A stretch of DNA of 34,813 bases from NCBI GenBank assembly GCA_964383325.1, contig CAYLGY010000021.1, forward strand, positions 1-34,813. The letters run 5' to 3'. A program made the position numbers and the translations under genes. Shown here one piece after another: positions 15,141 to 22,711 of this stretch. Below the pieces are notes generated by a model that saw only the letters and a program-made list of their open reading frames with translations, did not search any database and was not told the origin of the DNA. This stretch comes from CAYLGY01 sp964383325. GTDB taxonomy: Bacteria; Pseudomonadota; Alphaproteobacteria; Rhizobiales; Rhizobiaceae. The stretch's first letter is position 1. Each line of letters opens with the position of its first letter.

Positions 15141-16322
15141 ATGAACCTTGCCGACCTGAAACCGGAAACCCGCCTCGTCCATGGCGGATCCAATCGCTCG
15201 CAATTCGGAGAGACCTCCGAGGCACTCTACCTGACCCAGGGCTATGTCTACGAGACCGCAGAGGCCGCCGAGCGGCGTTTCAAGGGGGATGAGCCCGGCT
15301 TCGTCTATTCGCGATTTGCCAATCCCACAGTGGAGATGTTCCAGCAACGCATGTGCGCCATCGAGGGTGCGGAGGATGCGCGCGCCACGGCTTCCGGCAT
15401 GGCGGCGGTGTCGGCGGCGCTGCTGTGCCATGTCAGCGCCGGCGATCATGTCATCGGCGCCCGGGCATTGTTCGGCTCCTGCCTGTGGGTCATCGAGAAG
15501 CTGCTGCCGCGTTTCGGCATCGAGACGACGGTGGTGGACGGCAAGGACATCGCCAACTGGAAGGCAGCGGTGCGGCCGAACACGCGCGCCATGTTTCTCG
15601 AGAGCCCGACCAATCCAACGATGGAGATCGTCGACATCGCTGCCGTTGCGGCGCTTGCCGATGAGGTCGGAGCGCGGTTGATCGTCGACAATGTCTTTGC
15701 GACGCCACTCCTGCAGAAGCCGCTCGAGCTGGGCGCGCATGTCGTCGTCTATTCGGCGACCAAGCATATTGATGGGCAGGGACGCTGTCTCGGCGGCATC
15801 ATTCTTTCCGACCGTGAATGGATCAACGAGAAGCTGCACGATTATTACCGCCATACCGGACCGTCCATGTCCCCCTTCAATGCCTGGACCCTGCTGAAGG
15901 GGCTGGAGACCTTGCCGCTGCGCGTCGCCCGGCAGAGCGAAAGCGCGGCGCGCATTGCCGACTTCCTCGCGGAAGTGCCGGCCATCTCGCGCGTCATCTA
16001 TCCGGGACGTGCCGATCACCCGCAGGCCGATCTCATCCGGCGCCAGATGTCGGGCGGCTCCAGCATGGTGGCGATTGAACTAGCGGGCGGCAAGGAAGCG
16101 GCCTTCGCCTTCATGAATGCGCTGGACATCATCCTGATCTCGAACAATCTGGGCGACGCCAAGAGCCTGATCACGCACCCGGCGACGACGACGCATCGAA
16201 GCATGTCCGAAGAAGCCCGGCAAATGCTCGGCATTTCCGATGGCTTGCTGCGCCTGTCGGTCGGTCTGGAGCATGTGGACGATCTCATCGCCGATCTCGA
16301 CCGGGCGCTGGCCGGGATATAG
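15141..16322 (+). CDS. metZ: O-succinylhomoserine sulfhydrylase
   Basis: A PLP enzyme that makes homocysteine directly from O-succinylhomoserine and sulfide, in methionine synthesis; cytoplasmic. At 393 residues it has the Cys/Met-metabolism PLP-enzyme fold: FVYSRFANPTVEMFQQR, the glycine-rich SGMAAVSAAL, LESPTNPTMEI, IVDNVFATP, and the PLP lysine in YSATKHIDGQGR. The wording LVHGGSNRSQFGETSEALYL and SKYRHTGPSMSPFNAW-like features fit MetZ better than cystathionine gamma-synthase. The ATG follows AGGAG by 9 bases. The gene stands behind a SAM-II riboswitch, which supports the methionine-pathway assignment. Confidence 0.93.
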   Translation: MNLADLKPETRLVHGGSNRSQFGETSEALYLTQGYVYETAEAAERRFKGDEPGFVYSRFANPTVEMFQQRMCAIEGAEDARATASGMAAVSAALLCHVSAGDHVIGARALFGSCLWVIEKLLPRFGIETTVVDGKDIANWKAAVRPNTRAMFLESPTNPTMEIVDIAAVAALADEVGARLIVDNVFATPLLQKPLELGAHVVVYSATKHIDGQGRCLGGIILSDREWINEKLHDYYRHTGPSMSPFNAWTLLKGLETLPLRVARQSESAARIADFLAEVPAISRVIYPGRADHPQADLIRRQMSGGSSMVAIELAGGKEAAFAFMNALDIILISNNLGDAKSLITHPATTTHRSMSEEARQMLGISDGLLRLSVGLEHVDDLIADLDRALAGI

Positions 16323-16390
16323 CGGCGCGCCGGGCATATGGTTTGCACATGCCGAGGTTGTTTCCGGAATCTCCGCTCCTGCAAAGGGTT

Positions 16391-16433
16391 TGTGCTTTTC
16401 GAAACAAGCGCAACCGTCATTGTATCGTATTCC
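16391..16433 (+). promoter_or_regulatory. Shared upstream element, copy 2
   Basis: TGTGC (16391-16395), GAAACAA (16401-16407), CGC (16409-16411), CCGTCA (16414-16419) and TATTCC (16428-16433). Spacing is identical to the copy at 2396-2438. TATTCC could be a -10 hexamer; it ends 28 bp before the ATG at 16462. The left part also reads GCTTTTCGAAAC-AAGC, a different dyad from that in copy 1. The function is inferred from its recurrence upstream of two orphan genes. Confidence 0.6.
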
Positions 16434-16461
16434 TGCGCCATTCAACCGGGGCAGGACAAGT

Positions 16462-17325
16462 ATGGGGCGCATTGGACAAAGCGGCTATCGGCCGCAAGTA
16501 AATCGAAATGAAATCAACGATTTAGAGGACCGGCAGAAGGTCGGGACCAGCGAGATGCTCGGGTTCCGGCGGAGAGAGGAACCGAAGTTCCCGCCCGTTC
16601 GGCAGGAGCAGGATTCTCTCCGGCAGTCCCGGCCACACCATCGAAGAACCAATGCAATTTCGGATGATCTGAAGGGCATTGGCGGGATCGGCATGGCCCC
16701 GATGCGGCAGCGCAAGGAGCCGCTCCCGGAAATGCGGGTCTATCAGCAACCGGGGCGCTTCGGGTGTCATGTACGGCATGTGCCGACCACCGAGCTTGGC
16801 AGTCCGGAGCTGCGCAAGATCGTCCGCGACCATTTCTACGATCTGAATACGAGACAGAATGGCTACAACAATTTGGGTAGGCGGGGGGAACACCCGATCT
16901 CGACTGTTGTGGATGTACGGGATCCAGGAACCGGAAAGTATGGCTTGCTGGTGATTCACGAAGAATCCGCAGCCTTTATCGGAAATGTCTTTAAAGAAAA
17001 TATGGAGCTGACAAGGAGTGTCGCAAAAGACATAAAGTTCGGCAGGCATTTCTGGACGGATGAATTCAGATTCTCTGTAACGAGAAATTTCGTACACTCG
17101 AAGTCGTACATGAATATGGATGGTACGAATCAATTGCTGGTTTACAATGAGAAATCGAGCAACAGCCCTCAAGGAAGTATTGTTTCTGAAGTCTTGAGGA
17201 CTTCCACGAAGGTTGGTTTATTGATGGTAAGTGGGAAGGACCTTGCGCAAAGCGTCGGCAAGGGGCTGTATGAGCATTTCACGCAGCAGGATGTGAAAAG
17301 CGGCAAGCTCGTTCTGCCGGATTGA
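16462..17325 (+). CDS. Orphan protein, candidate member of the same regulon
   Basis: I do not recognise this 287-residue protein. There is no signal peptide or membrane helix. The first 100 residues are basic and Arg/Gln/Pro-rich, looking disordered; the rest is a compact, mostly beta-like part with DVRDPGTGKY at 151-160. That decapeptide resembles DIFDPSTGTY in the C-terminal part of the 1480-residue orphan, and YNNL/YNSL precedes it in both. The DNA is ordinary at both ends but AT-rich from about 16950 to 17220. The ATG at 16462 is preferred: GCAGGA lies about 7 bases upstream, and the shared element sits in front. The frame is open further upstream, inside metZ, as shadow sequence. It converges on the phosphatidyltransferase gene with a 17-bp gap. 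Confidence 0.75.
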   Translation: MGRIGQSGYRPQVNRNEINDLEDRQKVGTSEMLGFRRREEPKFPPVRQEQDSLRQSRPHHRRTNAISDDLKGIGGIGMAPMRQRKEPLPEMRVYQQPGRFGCHVRHVPTTELGSPELRKIVRDHFYDLNTRQNGYNNLGRRGEHPISTVVDVRDPGTGKYGLLVIHEESAAFIGNVFKENMELTRSVAKDIKFGRHFWTDEFRFSVTRNFVHSKSYMNMDGTNQLLVYNEKSSNSPQGSIVSEVLRTSTKVGLLMVSGKDLAQSVGKGLYEHFTQQDVKSGKLVLPD

Positions 17326-17342
17326 TCCTGCGGCAACAGAAT

Positions 17343-17975
17343 CTATGACCCTGTCTGTGTCGTTGGCCGGCCGAGCTGGCGCCTTGCCTGGTGAATCCGG
17401 GCCGCTGCCGTGACGAGGCAGAGCGCTGCGAATACAAGGGCCAGAACCGCGAACCAGTGCGGCAGCAGGCAGAATGCAATGAAGAAGATCAGGGTCTCGC
17501 CAGCCTCGGCGAGACCGGTCGTGAAATGGATCGATTTCGGCCCGCGCAGATTGCCCTTCATGCCCAGCCTTGCGGCAAGTGCTGCAAAGGCGAGGAAAGT
17601 CGCGCCGTTGACGTAGAATGCGAATAGCAGCGCTGCGCCGGCAACGCCGTTCTGCGCCGGGTCGGCAATCACGAAGGCGAGCGGAATGGCGCCGTAGAAG
17701 ACAAAATCCAGCACGATGTCGAGAAAGCCGCCGAGATCGGTGACCCGATTGCCCAGCCGCGCCACCGCCCCGTCCAACCCATCGAATAGCCGGCTGAACA
17801 GGATCAGGACCAGCCCGGCGAAAAACGCTTCCATGGCGATCGCAAGCGCCGCCGCGAGGCCCAGGAAGCAGCCAAGGATCGTGATGACGTTCGGCGGGGC
17901 GCCGCATCGCGCCAGCGGCCGCGCCATTCTCGTCAGCCAGGGGTCGAGCCGTCGCCTTGCCCAGCCGTCGATCAT
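17343..17975 (-). CDS. CDP-alcohol phosphatidyltransferase family membrane protein
   Basis: An integral membrane enzyme of 210 residues that would transfer a phosphoalcohol from a CDP-activated lipid or head group, in phospholipid synthesis. The full catalytic motif is present as D65-x2-D68-G-x2-A-R73-x8-G82-x3-D86-x3-D90, with about six hydrophobic helices around it. The exact acceptor alcohol cannot be told. It starts 3 bp after the stop of the FAD oxidase gene, so it is probably the last gene of the polyamine-type operon, an unusual partner for those enzymes. Confidence 0.88.
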   Translation of the reverse strand: MIDGWARRRLDPWLTRMARPLARCGAPPNVITILGCFLGLAAALAIAMEAFFAGLVLILFSRLFDGLDGAVARLGNRVTDLGGFLDIVLDFVFYGAIPLAFVIADPAQNGVAGAALLFAFYVNGATFLAFAALAARLGMKGNLRGPKSIHFTTGLAEAGETLIFFIAFCLLPHWFAVLALVFAALCLVTAAARIHQARRQLGRPTTQTGS

Positions 17976-17978
17976 GGC

Positions 17979-19268
17979 TCAGAAGCGGTCGCGGAGCGCA
18001 TACCAGCTCATGGCCAGTAGCAGCAATGGCGCGCGGAACCGTCTTCCGCCCGGGAAGGCGGGGATCCGCAATTCCTCGAACAATTTGAGCTTGTCATGCT
18101 TGCCGAGCACGGATTCCGCGTAGAGCCGGCCGACATAGTTCGACAGCATGACGCCGTGGCCCGAATAGCCGCCGGCATAGAGGACATTGGGCTGCACCTC
18201 GCGAATGAAGGGCATTCGCGGCACGGTAATGCCGACCGATCCACCCCAGCCATGGGTAAGCCGCGCATTGGCAAGTGCCGGGTAGATCTCGGAAATCTGC
18301 CGGCGGATATGTTCCTCGATCCTGCGGTCGCTCTGCTTGCCATAGACCTCGCGACCGCCGAACAGCAGCCGGCCGTCGGGACTCTTGCGGAAATAGCGGA
18401 TCACGAAACGCGAATCGTCGACGGCTTCATCGCCCGGAAGGACAGAATCGGGATCTTCCAGCGGCTCCGTGGCGCCAATGAAGGAGCCGATCGGCATGAC
18501 ATGGGCTGCGCTGACGGGCTCCAGCATGCCGCCATGGGCATTGACGGCGAGCAGGCATTTCTGCGCCCGGATCTGGCCGGATGGCGTCTGGACGGTGATT
18601 CCTGCCGCCGAGGAACGGATCGAAAGGGCAGGCGACTGCTCATAGAGCCGGCTGCCGGCGAGATGGGCGACGCTGGCAAGGCCGATGACGAGTTTCAGGG
18701 GCTGGATATGGCCTGTGCCCGTGTCGCGAATGCCGCCATGATAGAAATTCGAGCCGACGCGCCACGCCGTTTCCTCGCGGTCCATCACGGCCAGATGCGA
18801 ATAGCCAAATCGCTCCTGCATCAGTTCCACATGCCTGCGATAGGACGGCAGCAGCCGCTCCTTGTGCGTGACGGAGAGCTGCCCCGGCCGGTACTGGATG
18901 TCGATTCCGTTGCGGCGCGAGAATTCCAGCAGATGCGTCTTGGCCTCCTCGGCAAGGTCGAACAGCGCCCGGGCGCGCTCGAGGCCGAGCTGCTGCTCCA
19001 TCTCTTCGACCCAGCGCCGATGGCCAGTTCCCATCTGGCCGCCATTGCGTCCCGAAGCGCCATCGCCGAAGCGATGCGCGTCGATCAGCACCGTGTCCAC
19101 CCCGTTCTGCGCGAGATGGGCCGCGGCCGACAGGCCGGTGAAGCCGCCGCCGATGATGACGACGTCCGCCTTCTCCTCGCCCTCCAGCGAGGCATAGGCC
19201 GTGCGGTCGCCGGAATTGTCCTCGTACCAGGAGCGGCCCGGCGAAATGGGGCTTTGATAATCAGACAT
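17979..19268 (-). CDS. FAD-dependent oxidoreductase, gamma-glutamylputrescine oxidase-like
   Basis: A DAO-family flavoenzyme of 429 residues. The N-terminal dinucleotide motif DVVIIGGGFTGLSAAAHLA binds FAD, and DGASGRNGGQMGTG follows, as in PuuB/OrdL proteins. The C-terminal WGGSVGITVPRMPFI and YAGGYSGHGVMLSNYVG are also typical. PuuB oxidises gamma-glutamylputrescine to the aldehyde, releasing ammonia and hydrogen peroxide. The start ATG overlaps the stop of the upstream glutamine-synthetase-like gene by 8 bp, which strongly supports the PuuA-PuuB pairing. The substrate could be another gamma-glutamylated amine. Confidence 0.85.
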   Translation of the reverse strand: MSDYQSPISPGRSWYEDNSGDRTAYASLEGEEKADVVIIGGGFTGLSAAAHLAQNGVDTVLIDAHRFGDGASGRNGGQMGTGHRRWVEEMEQQLGLERARALFDLAEEAKTHLLEFSRRNGIDIQYRPGQLSVTHKERLLPSYRRHVELMQERFGYSHLAVMDREETAWRVGSNFYHGGIRDTGTGHIQPLKLVIGLASVAHLAGSRLYEQSPALSIRSSAAGITVQTPSGQIRAQKCLLAVNAHGGMLEPVSAAHVMPIGSFIGATEPLEDPDSVLPGDEAVDDSRFVIRYFRKSPDGRLLFGGREVYGKQSDRRIEEHIRRQISEIYPALANARLTHGWGGSVGITVPRMPFIREVQPNVLYAGGYSGHGVMLSNYVGRLYAESVLGKHDKLKLFEELRIPAFPGGRRFRAPLLLLAMSWYALRDRF

Positions 19269-20694
19269 TGAGCAGCAGATATTCCCGTTCCCACGGGCTG
19301 ATGACTTCCATGAAGGTCTCGAATTCCGCCCGTTTGATTGCCGAATAGGTGGTCACGAAGCCGCGTCCGAACATGGTCTCGAATTCCGCCTCTTCCTCGA
19401 ACAGCGATACCGCGTCGAGCAGGCTGCGCGGCAGGGAGATTTCGTCGGCATTCGCCGCGAACCGGACCGGCTCGGTCGCTTCGACCTCGTTGATGAGGCC
19501 GAGCAGGCCGCAGGCGAGCGATGCCGCCAGCGCCAGATATGGGTTTGCATCCGAGGACGGTATCCGGTTCTCGACGCGCCGCGCTGCGGGGTCGGAGCGC
19601 GGCACGCGGAAGGCCGTGGTCCGGTTGTCGTAGCCCCATTCCACATTGACCGGCGCCGACTGGTTGGGCGTCAGGCGCCGGTAGGAATTGACGTAGGGCG
19701 CGAACATGACCAGCGCCTTCGGCACGTATCGCTGCATGCCGCCGATGAAATGCCGGAAATAGGGGGTTTCCCCTCCGTCGGGACTTGAAAACAGGTTCAT
19801 GCCGGTCTTCTCGTCGATGATCGACTGGTGAATGTGCATTGCCGAGCCGGGCTGTCCCTGCATCGGCTTCGCCATGAAGGTGGCGTAGGTCTCGTGCTTC
19901 AGCGCTGCTTCCCGGATGGTGCGCTTGAACATGAACACCTGGTCGGCCAGCTCCACCGGGTCGCCGTGGCGCAGGTTGATCTCGAACTGGCCGGCGCCCT
20001 CTTCATGGATCAGCGTGTCGATTTCCAGCCCCTGCGCTTCGGAGAAATGGTAGATGTCGTCGATCAGCTCGTCGAATTCGTTCACGCCGGCGATGGAGTA
20101 GCCCTGCCCGCCGCCGATCGCCCGGCCGGAACGGCCGACGGGTGGCGCCAGCGGGTAGTCGGGATCGGGATTCTTCTCGACGAAGTAGAATTCGATCTCC
20201 GGGGCCACCACGGGCTTCCAGCCGCGTTCGTGATAGGCATTGACGACGCGCTTCAGCACGTTGCGCGGCGTGAACTCGATCGTTTCGCCGCCCAGGCGGA
20301 CGAGGTCGCAGATCACCTGCGCCGTCGGGTCGCTTTCCCAGGGCACGATGGTAAGCGTCGACAGATCCGGCAGGAGCTTGAGATCGCCATCGTCCTGCGG
20401 ATAGGCAAAGCCGCGCCCATCATCGGGATAGGCGCCCGAAATGGTCGACATCAGCACGGCCGTCGGCAGCGCCAGCGAGGTATTGGACGTGAACTTGCTC
20501 GACGGCATCATCTTGCCGCGCGGGACGCCGGCCTGATCCGGCGTAATGCACTCGATATCCTCGACGCCGCGCCACTCAAGCCAGGCCTTGGCCTGGCTCC
20601 AGTCGGCCACGCCACGCAGATTCTTGACGAAATCCGGCACGCGGCGCCGTGCGGGCTTCGTCGTGCCGCGTGCAATTGGCTTTTTCTTCTGCAT
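19261..20694 (-). CDS. Glutamine synthetase family protein, gamma-glutamylpolyamine synthetase-like
   Basis: A 477-residue ATP-dependent ligase of the glutamine synthetase superfamily. Metal and substrate motifs are visible: PEIEFYFVE, HEEGAGQFEINLRHGDP, GSAMHIHQS, and NRTTAFRVP followed by RRVENRIPSSDANPYLAL. In place of glutamine synthesis, members next to a PuuB-like oxidase usually glutamylate putrescine or another amine (PuuA). The first about 30 residues are basic and possibly disordered. It is the first gene of a three-gene minus-strand operon with the FAD oxidase and the phosphatidyltransferase. Confidence 0.88.
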   Translation of the reverse strand: MQKKKPIARGTTKPARRRVPDFVKNLRGVADWSQAKAWLEWRGVEDIECITPDQAGVPRGKMMPSSKFTSNTSLALPTAVLMSTISGAYPDDGRGFAYPQDDGDLKLLPDLSTLTIVPWESDPTAQVICDLVRLGGETIEFTPRNVLKRVVNAYHERGWKPVVAPEIEFYFVEKNPDPDYPLAPPVGRSGRAIGGGQGYSIAGVNEFDELIDDIYHFSEAQGLEIDTLIHEEGAGQFEINLRHGDPVELADQVFMFKRTIREAALKHETYATFMAKPMQGQPGSAMHIHQSIIDEKTGMNLFSSPDGGETPYFRHFIGGMQRYVPKALVMFAPYVNSYRRLTPNQSAPVNVEWGYDNRTTAFRVPRSDPAARRVENRIPSSDANPYLALAASLACGLLGLINEVEATEPVRFAANADEISLPRSLLDAVSLFEEEAEFETMFGRGFVTTYSAIKRAEFETFMEVISPWEREYLLLNV

Positions 20695-20766
20695 CCATCA
20701 CCAGTGGAACCGTTCCTGTGCTTCATAGCCGATCCGCGGCGGGAACGGTAGATGTCCGGCCGTAGA

Positions 20767-21612
20767 TCAGTCAGTGCTAAGATAGGGATGCGCGGCATCC
20801 ATTTCCGGCGCGTCGCCGGTGGCCGCTTCGGCCGGCGCATCCTCCGCCCACCGCAATTGCTTGTAATCGAAGCCGTATTCGAGCGTCGGCTTGATGATCT
20901 GGAAATAGGGCGACAGGTCGAAATCGCGCGGCGTATAGAGCGAATGGTGGCGGATATGCAGGATCTCCTGCCGCGAAAAGCGCGATTCCGCGGCCGTCTT
21001 GCCCTTTCTGCGCCGGATCTCGGGCAGGATGGGGTAGCGCACCTCCTCGAAGGCCTGGGCGATCAGCGACGAGCAGATCGCCCGGGTGGGATCGCCGGAT
21101 CCGAATGCAATCAGTCGCCGGCGCCAGCGCACCGGAACGGGCGGGGTCGGCAGGAAATAGCGCAGCAGATCGAGGATGTTCTTGAGATCGTAGCGCAAGC
21201 CGATCTTGCTGATCATGAAATCGACGACGCGCTGGCGGTCGTCGGGGGTCAGGGCATGGGCGCGGCAGATGCGCGTATTGTGGGCGCGGTACTTCGACAG
21301 CGGAACCGCGATGCAGCCCGTGCCGAGATTGACCTCGATCAGGCGCGGCGGCTCCTGCCCGTCCTCGGGCGCGGGCAGGGCGTCGCCGATATAGAGCGCC
21401 GAGTGGCTCCAGGTCGATTGCGACAGATATTTGATCGCCGCGGAGATCTTCTGATTGCCCTCGACCAGCAGGATGTCGCCCGGCAACAGGCTGCGATGCA
21501 GGGTCTCCGGGTCGGAGGGCGTATAGGGCTGGTAACCGGAGGATTCGCTCTCCAGCCATCTGGCGAGGTACTTGCCGAGCCGGTCGAGAAACGTGTCCCT
21601 TGCTGCCGTCAT
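20767..21612 (-). CDS. YiiX/YebB-like NlpC/P60-superfamily cysteine hydrolase
   Basis: A 281-residue protein with the permuted papain-like fold of the YiiX/YebB group. The expected catalytic residues are in order: LLPGDILLVEG, then H70 in WSHSALYIGD, E93 in LIEVNLG, and C180 in AICSSLIAQAF. Relatives are thought to act on amide or ester bonds of peptidoglycan or lipids, but the substrate is not established. No clear signal peptide is present. The C-terminal 100 residues (basic RRRKGK, then DFDLSPYFQIIKP) extend the fold. It is monocistronic, 72 bp upstream of the glutamine-synthetase-like gene's start and in the same direction. Confidence 0.85.
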   Translation of the reverse strand: MTAARDTFLDRLGKYLARWLESESSGYQPYTPSDPETLHRSLLPGDILLVEGNQKISAAIKYLSQSTWSHSALYIGDALPAPEDGQEPPRLIEVNLGTGCIAVPLSKYRAHNTRICRAHALTPDDRQRVVDFMISKIGLRYDLKNILDLLRYFLPTPPVPVRWRRRLIAFGSGDPTRAICSSLIAQAFEEVRYPILPEIRRRKGKTAAESRFSRQEILHIRHHSLYTPRDFDLSPYFQIIKPTLEYGFDYKQLRWAEDAPAEAATGDAPEMDAAHPYLSTD

Positions 21613-21801
21613 CGCCTGTCCAGCTTGTTCCGGTTCACCCGGATCTGCGCTTCCGGTAGTACCGTCCGGCGCGGTCGATGCCGCGCGAATTCTGTCCGCA
21701 TGGTTAACTTCACTTTCATCGGGGATTCATCATTCGGCAATAGCATGGCTGGTGACGTACATGACGTTATCGGGTCGCGGGGCACGACAAGGATGCAGAC
21801 C

Positions 21802-21963
21802 ATGAAACTGAAACCGTTGGGAAAGATCGCAATCCTGCTGCGTAGCCTCGCCACGCGCCGCTACCAACCCGAACGCCATTACATGCGCGGCCCGGGCCCG
21901 GCCTGCCTGCGCCGGCAGGGCAAGCGAGCCAATGCAGCCTTCGCGATGGAGGAATGCCGGTAA
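21802..21963 (+). CDS. Possible small basic protein
   Basis: A 53-residue open frame, MKLKPLGKIAILLRSLATRR and onward, with AAGGA about 8 bases before the ATG and an alternative ATG at 21793. It is strongly basic with a short hydrophobic patch and fills part of the otherwise gene-free stretch 21613-22000. I know of no family. It may be a chance frame. Confidence 0.3.
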   Translation: MKLKPLGKIAILLRSLATRRYQPERHYMRGPGPACLRRQGKRANAAFAMEECR

Positions 21964-22000
21964 TCTCCTGCATGAACGGAACCCGTCGGGCAATGCCGGT

Positions 22001-22711
22001 TCAGCCAAGCTGGCTGGCGGCCAGCGGATAGACCGCGCTTTCCCCCAGCAGATAGGCATTGAATGCGCCGTCTGCAAATAATCGCGACACCGCGGTCTCA
22101 CGCACGCTGAGCATTCCCGTATAGGCGCCGAAGGCCGGCAGGATCAGGCGCCGTGCATCGGCAGCGAAACAGGGCCGGCGCAGGGACCTGCCGCGGTGGC
22201 GGACCACCGCGCCCGGATGAAGATGGCCGGCGATCTCTCCATGGGCCGCATCCGGGCTCGGTTCGTGACGCAGGACGAGTTCGCCAATTGCGAGTTCGGT
22301 TGCGGCGCGCCCGAAATAGCCTGCCGGGGCCAGCGGATCATGATTTCCGGCAATCCAGTACCAGTCGCGTCCCGCGGCAAGCTGACCGAGCGCTTCGCGC
22401 AAGGGGGGAGGTAGCCGTGAATGGCCTTCCGGGTCATGGAAACTGTCGCCCAGGCACACGACGACCGCCGGATCATGGTCGCCGATCATTTCCGCCAGCC
22501 GCCGCACGGTCTCGTGACTGTCATAGGGTGGCAGGAAACGGCGCGTCCGGGCCAGCGACGAACCCTTCTCGAGGTGCAGGTCGGACACGATCAGCAGCTG
22601 GTGGCGTCGCAGCAAGGCGCCGCCGCGCCAGTCGAGCTCCACCGTCTCGCCGGCGACGGAGATCGGCAGGGAAATGGCCGGGTGGCGAATCACTGCGGTT
22701 CGGGCATTCAT
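22001..22711 (-). CDS. pdeM: Ligase-associated DNA damage response endonuclease PdeM
   Basis: A calcineurin-like metallophosphoesterase of 236 residues. All metal-binding motifs are present: SDLHLEKG, GDSFHD, GNHD and GHLHPGA. This PdeM family is encoded beside a DEXH helicase, and often an ATP-dependent ligase and an exonuclease, in a proposed DNA repair cluster; its role is inferred from that genomic association. Its ATG overlaps the helicase stop (ATGA at 22708-22711). It is the last gene of its operon. Confidence 0.92.
   Translation of the reverse strand: MNARTAVIRHPAISLPISVAGETVELDWRGGALLRRHQLLIVSDLHLEKGSSLARTRRFLPPYDSHETVRRLAEMIGDHDPAVVVCLGDSFHDPEGHSRLPPPLREALGQLAAGRDWYWIAGNHDPLAPAGYFGRAATELAIGELVLRHEPSPDAAHGEIAGHLHPGAVVRHRGRSLRRPCFAADARRLILPAFGAYTGMLSVRETAVSRLFADGAFNAYLLGESAVYPLAASQLG

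Noticed and set aside
16323..16332. CGGCGCGCCG palindrome after metZ as terminator
   Set aside because: Self-complementary but with no loop and no T-run; chance is likely in GC-rich DNA.
16391..16411. Match of copy 2 of the shared element to a rhizobial tts box
   Set aside because: GCTTTTCGAAA recalls the core of the TtsI-binding box as I remember it, but copy 1 lacks it and the flanking GTCAG half is absent, so the identity is not supported.
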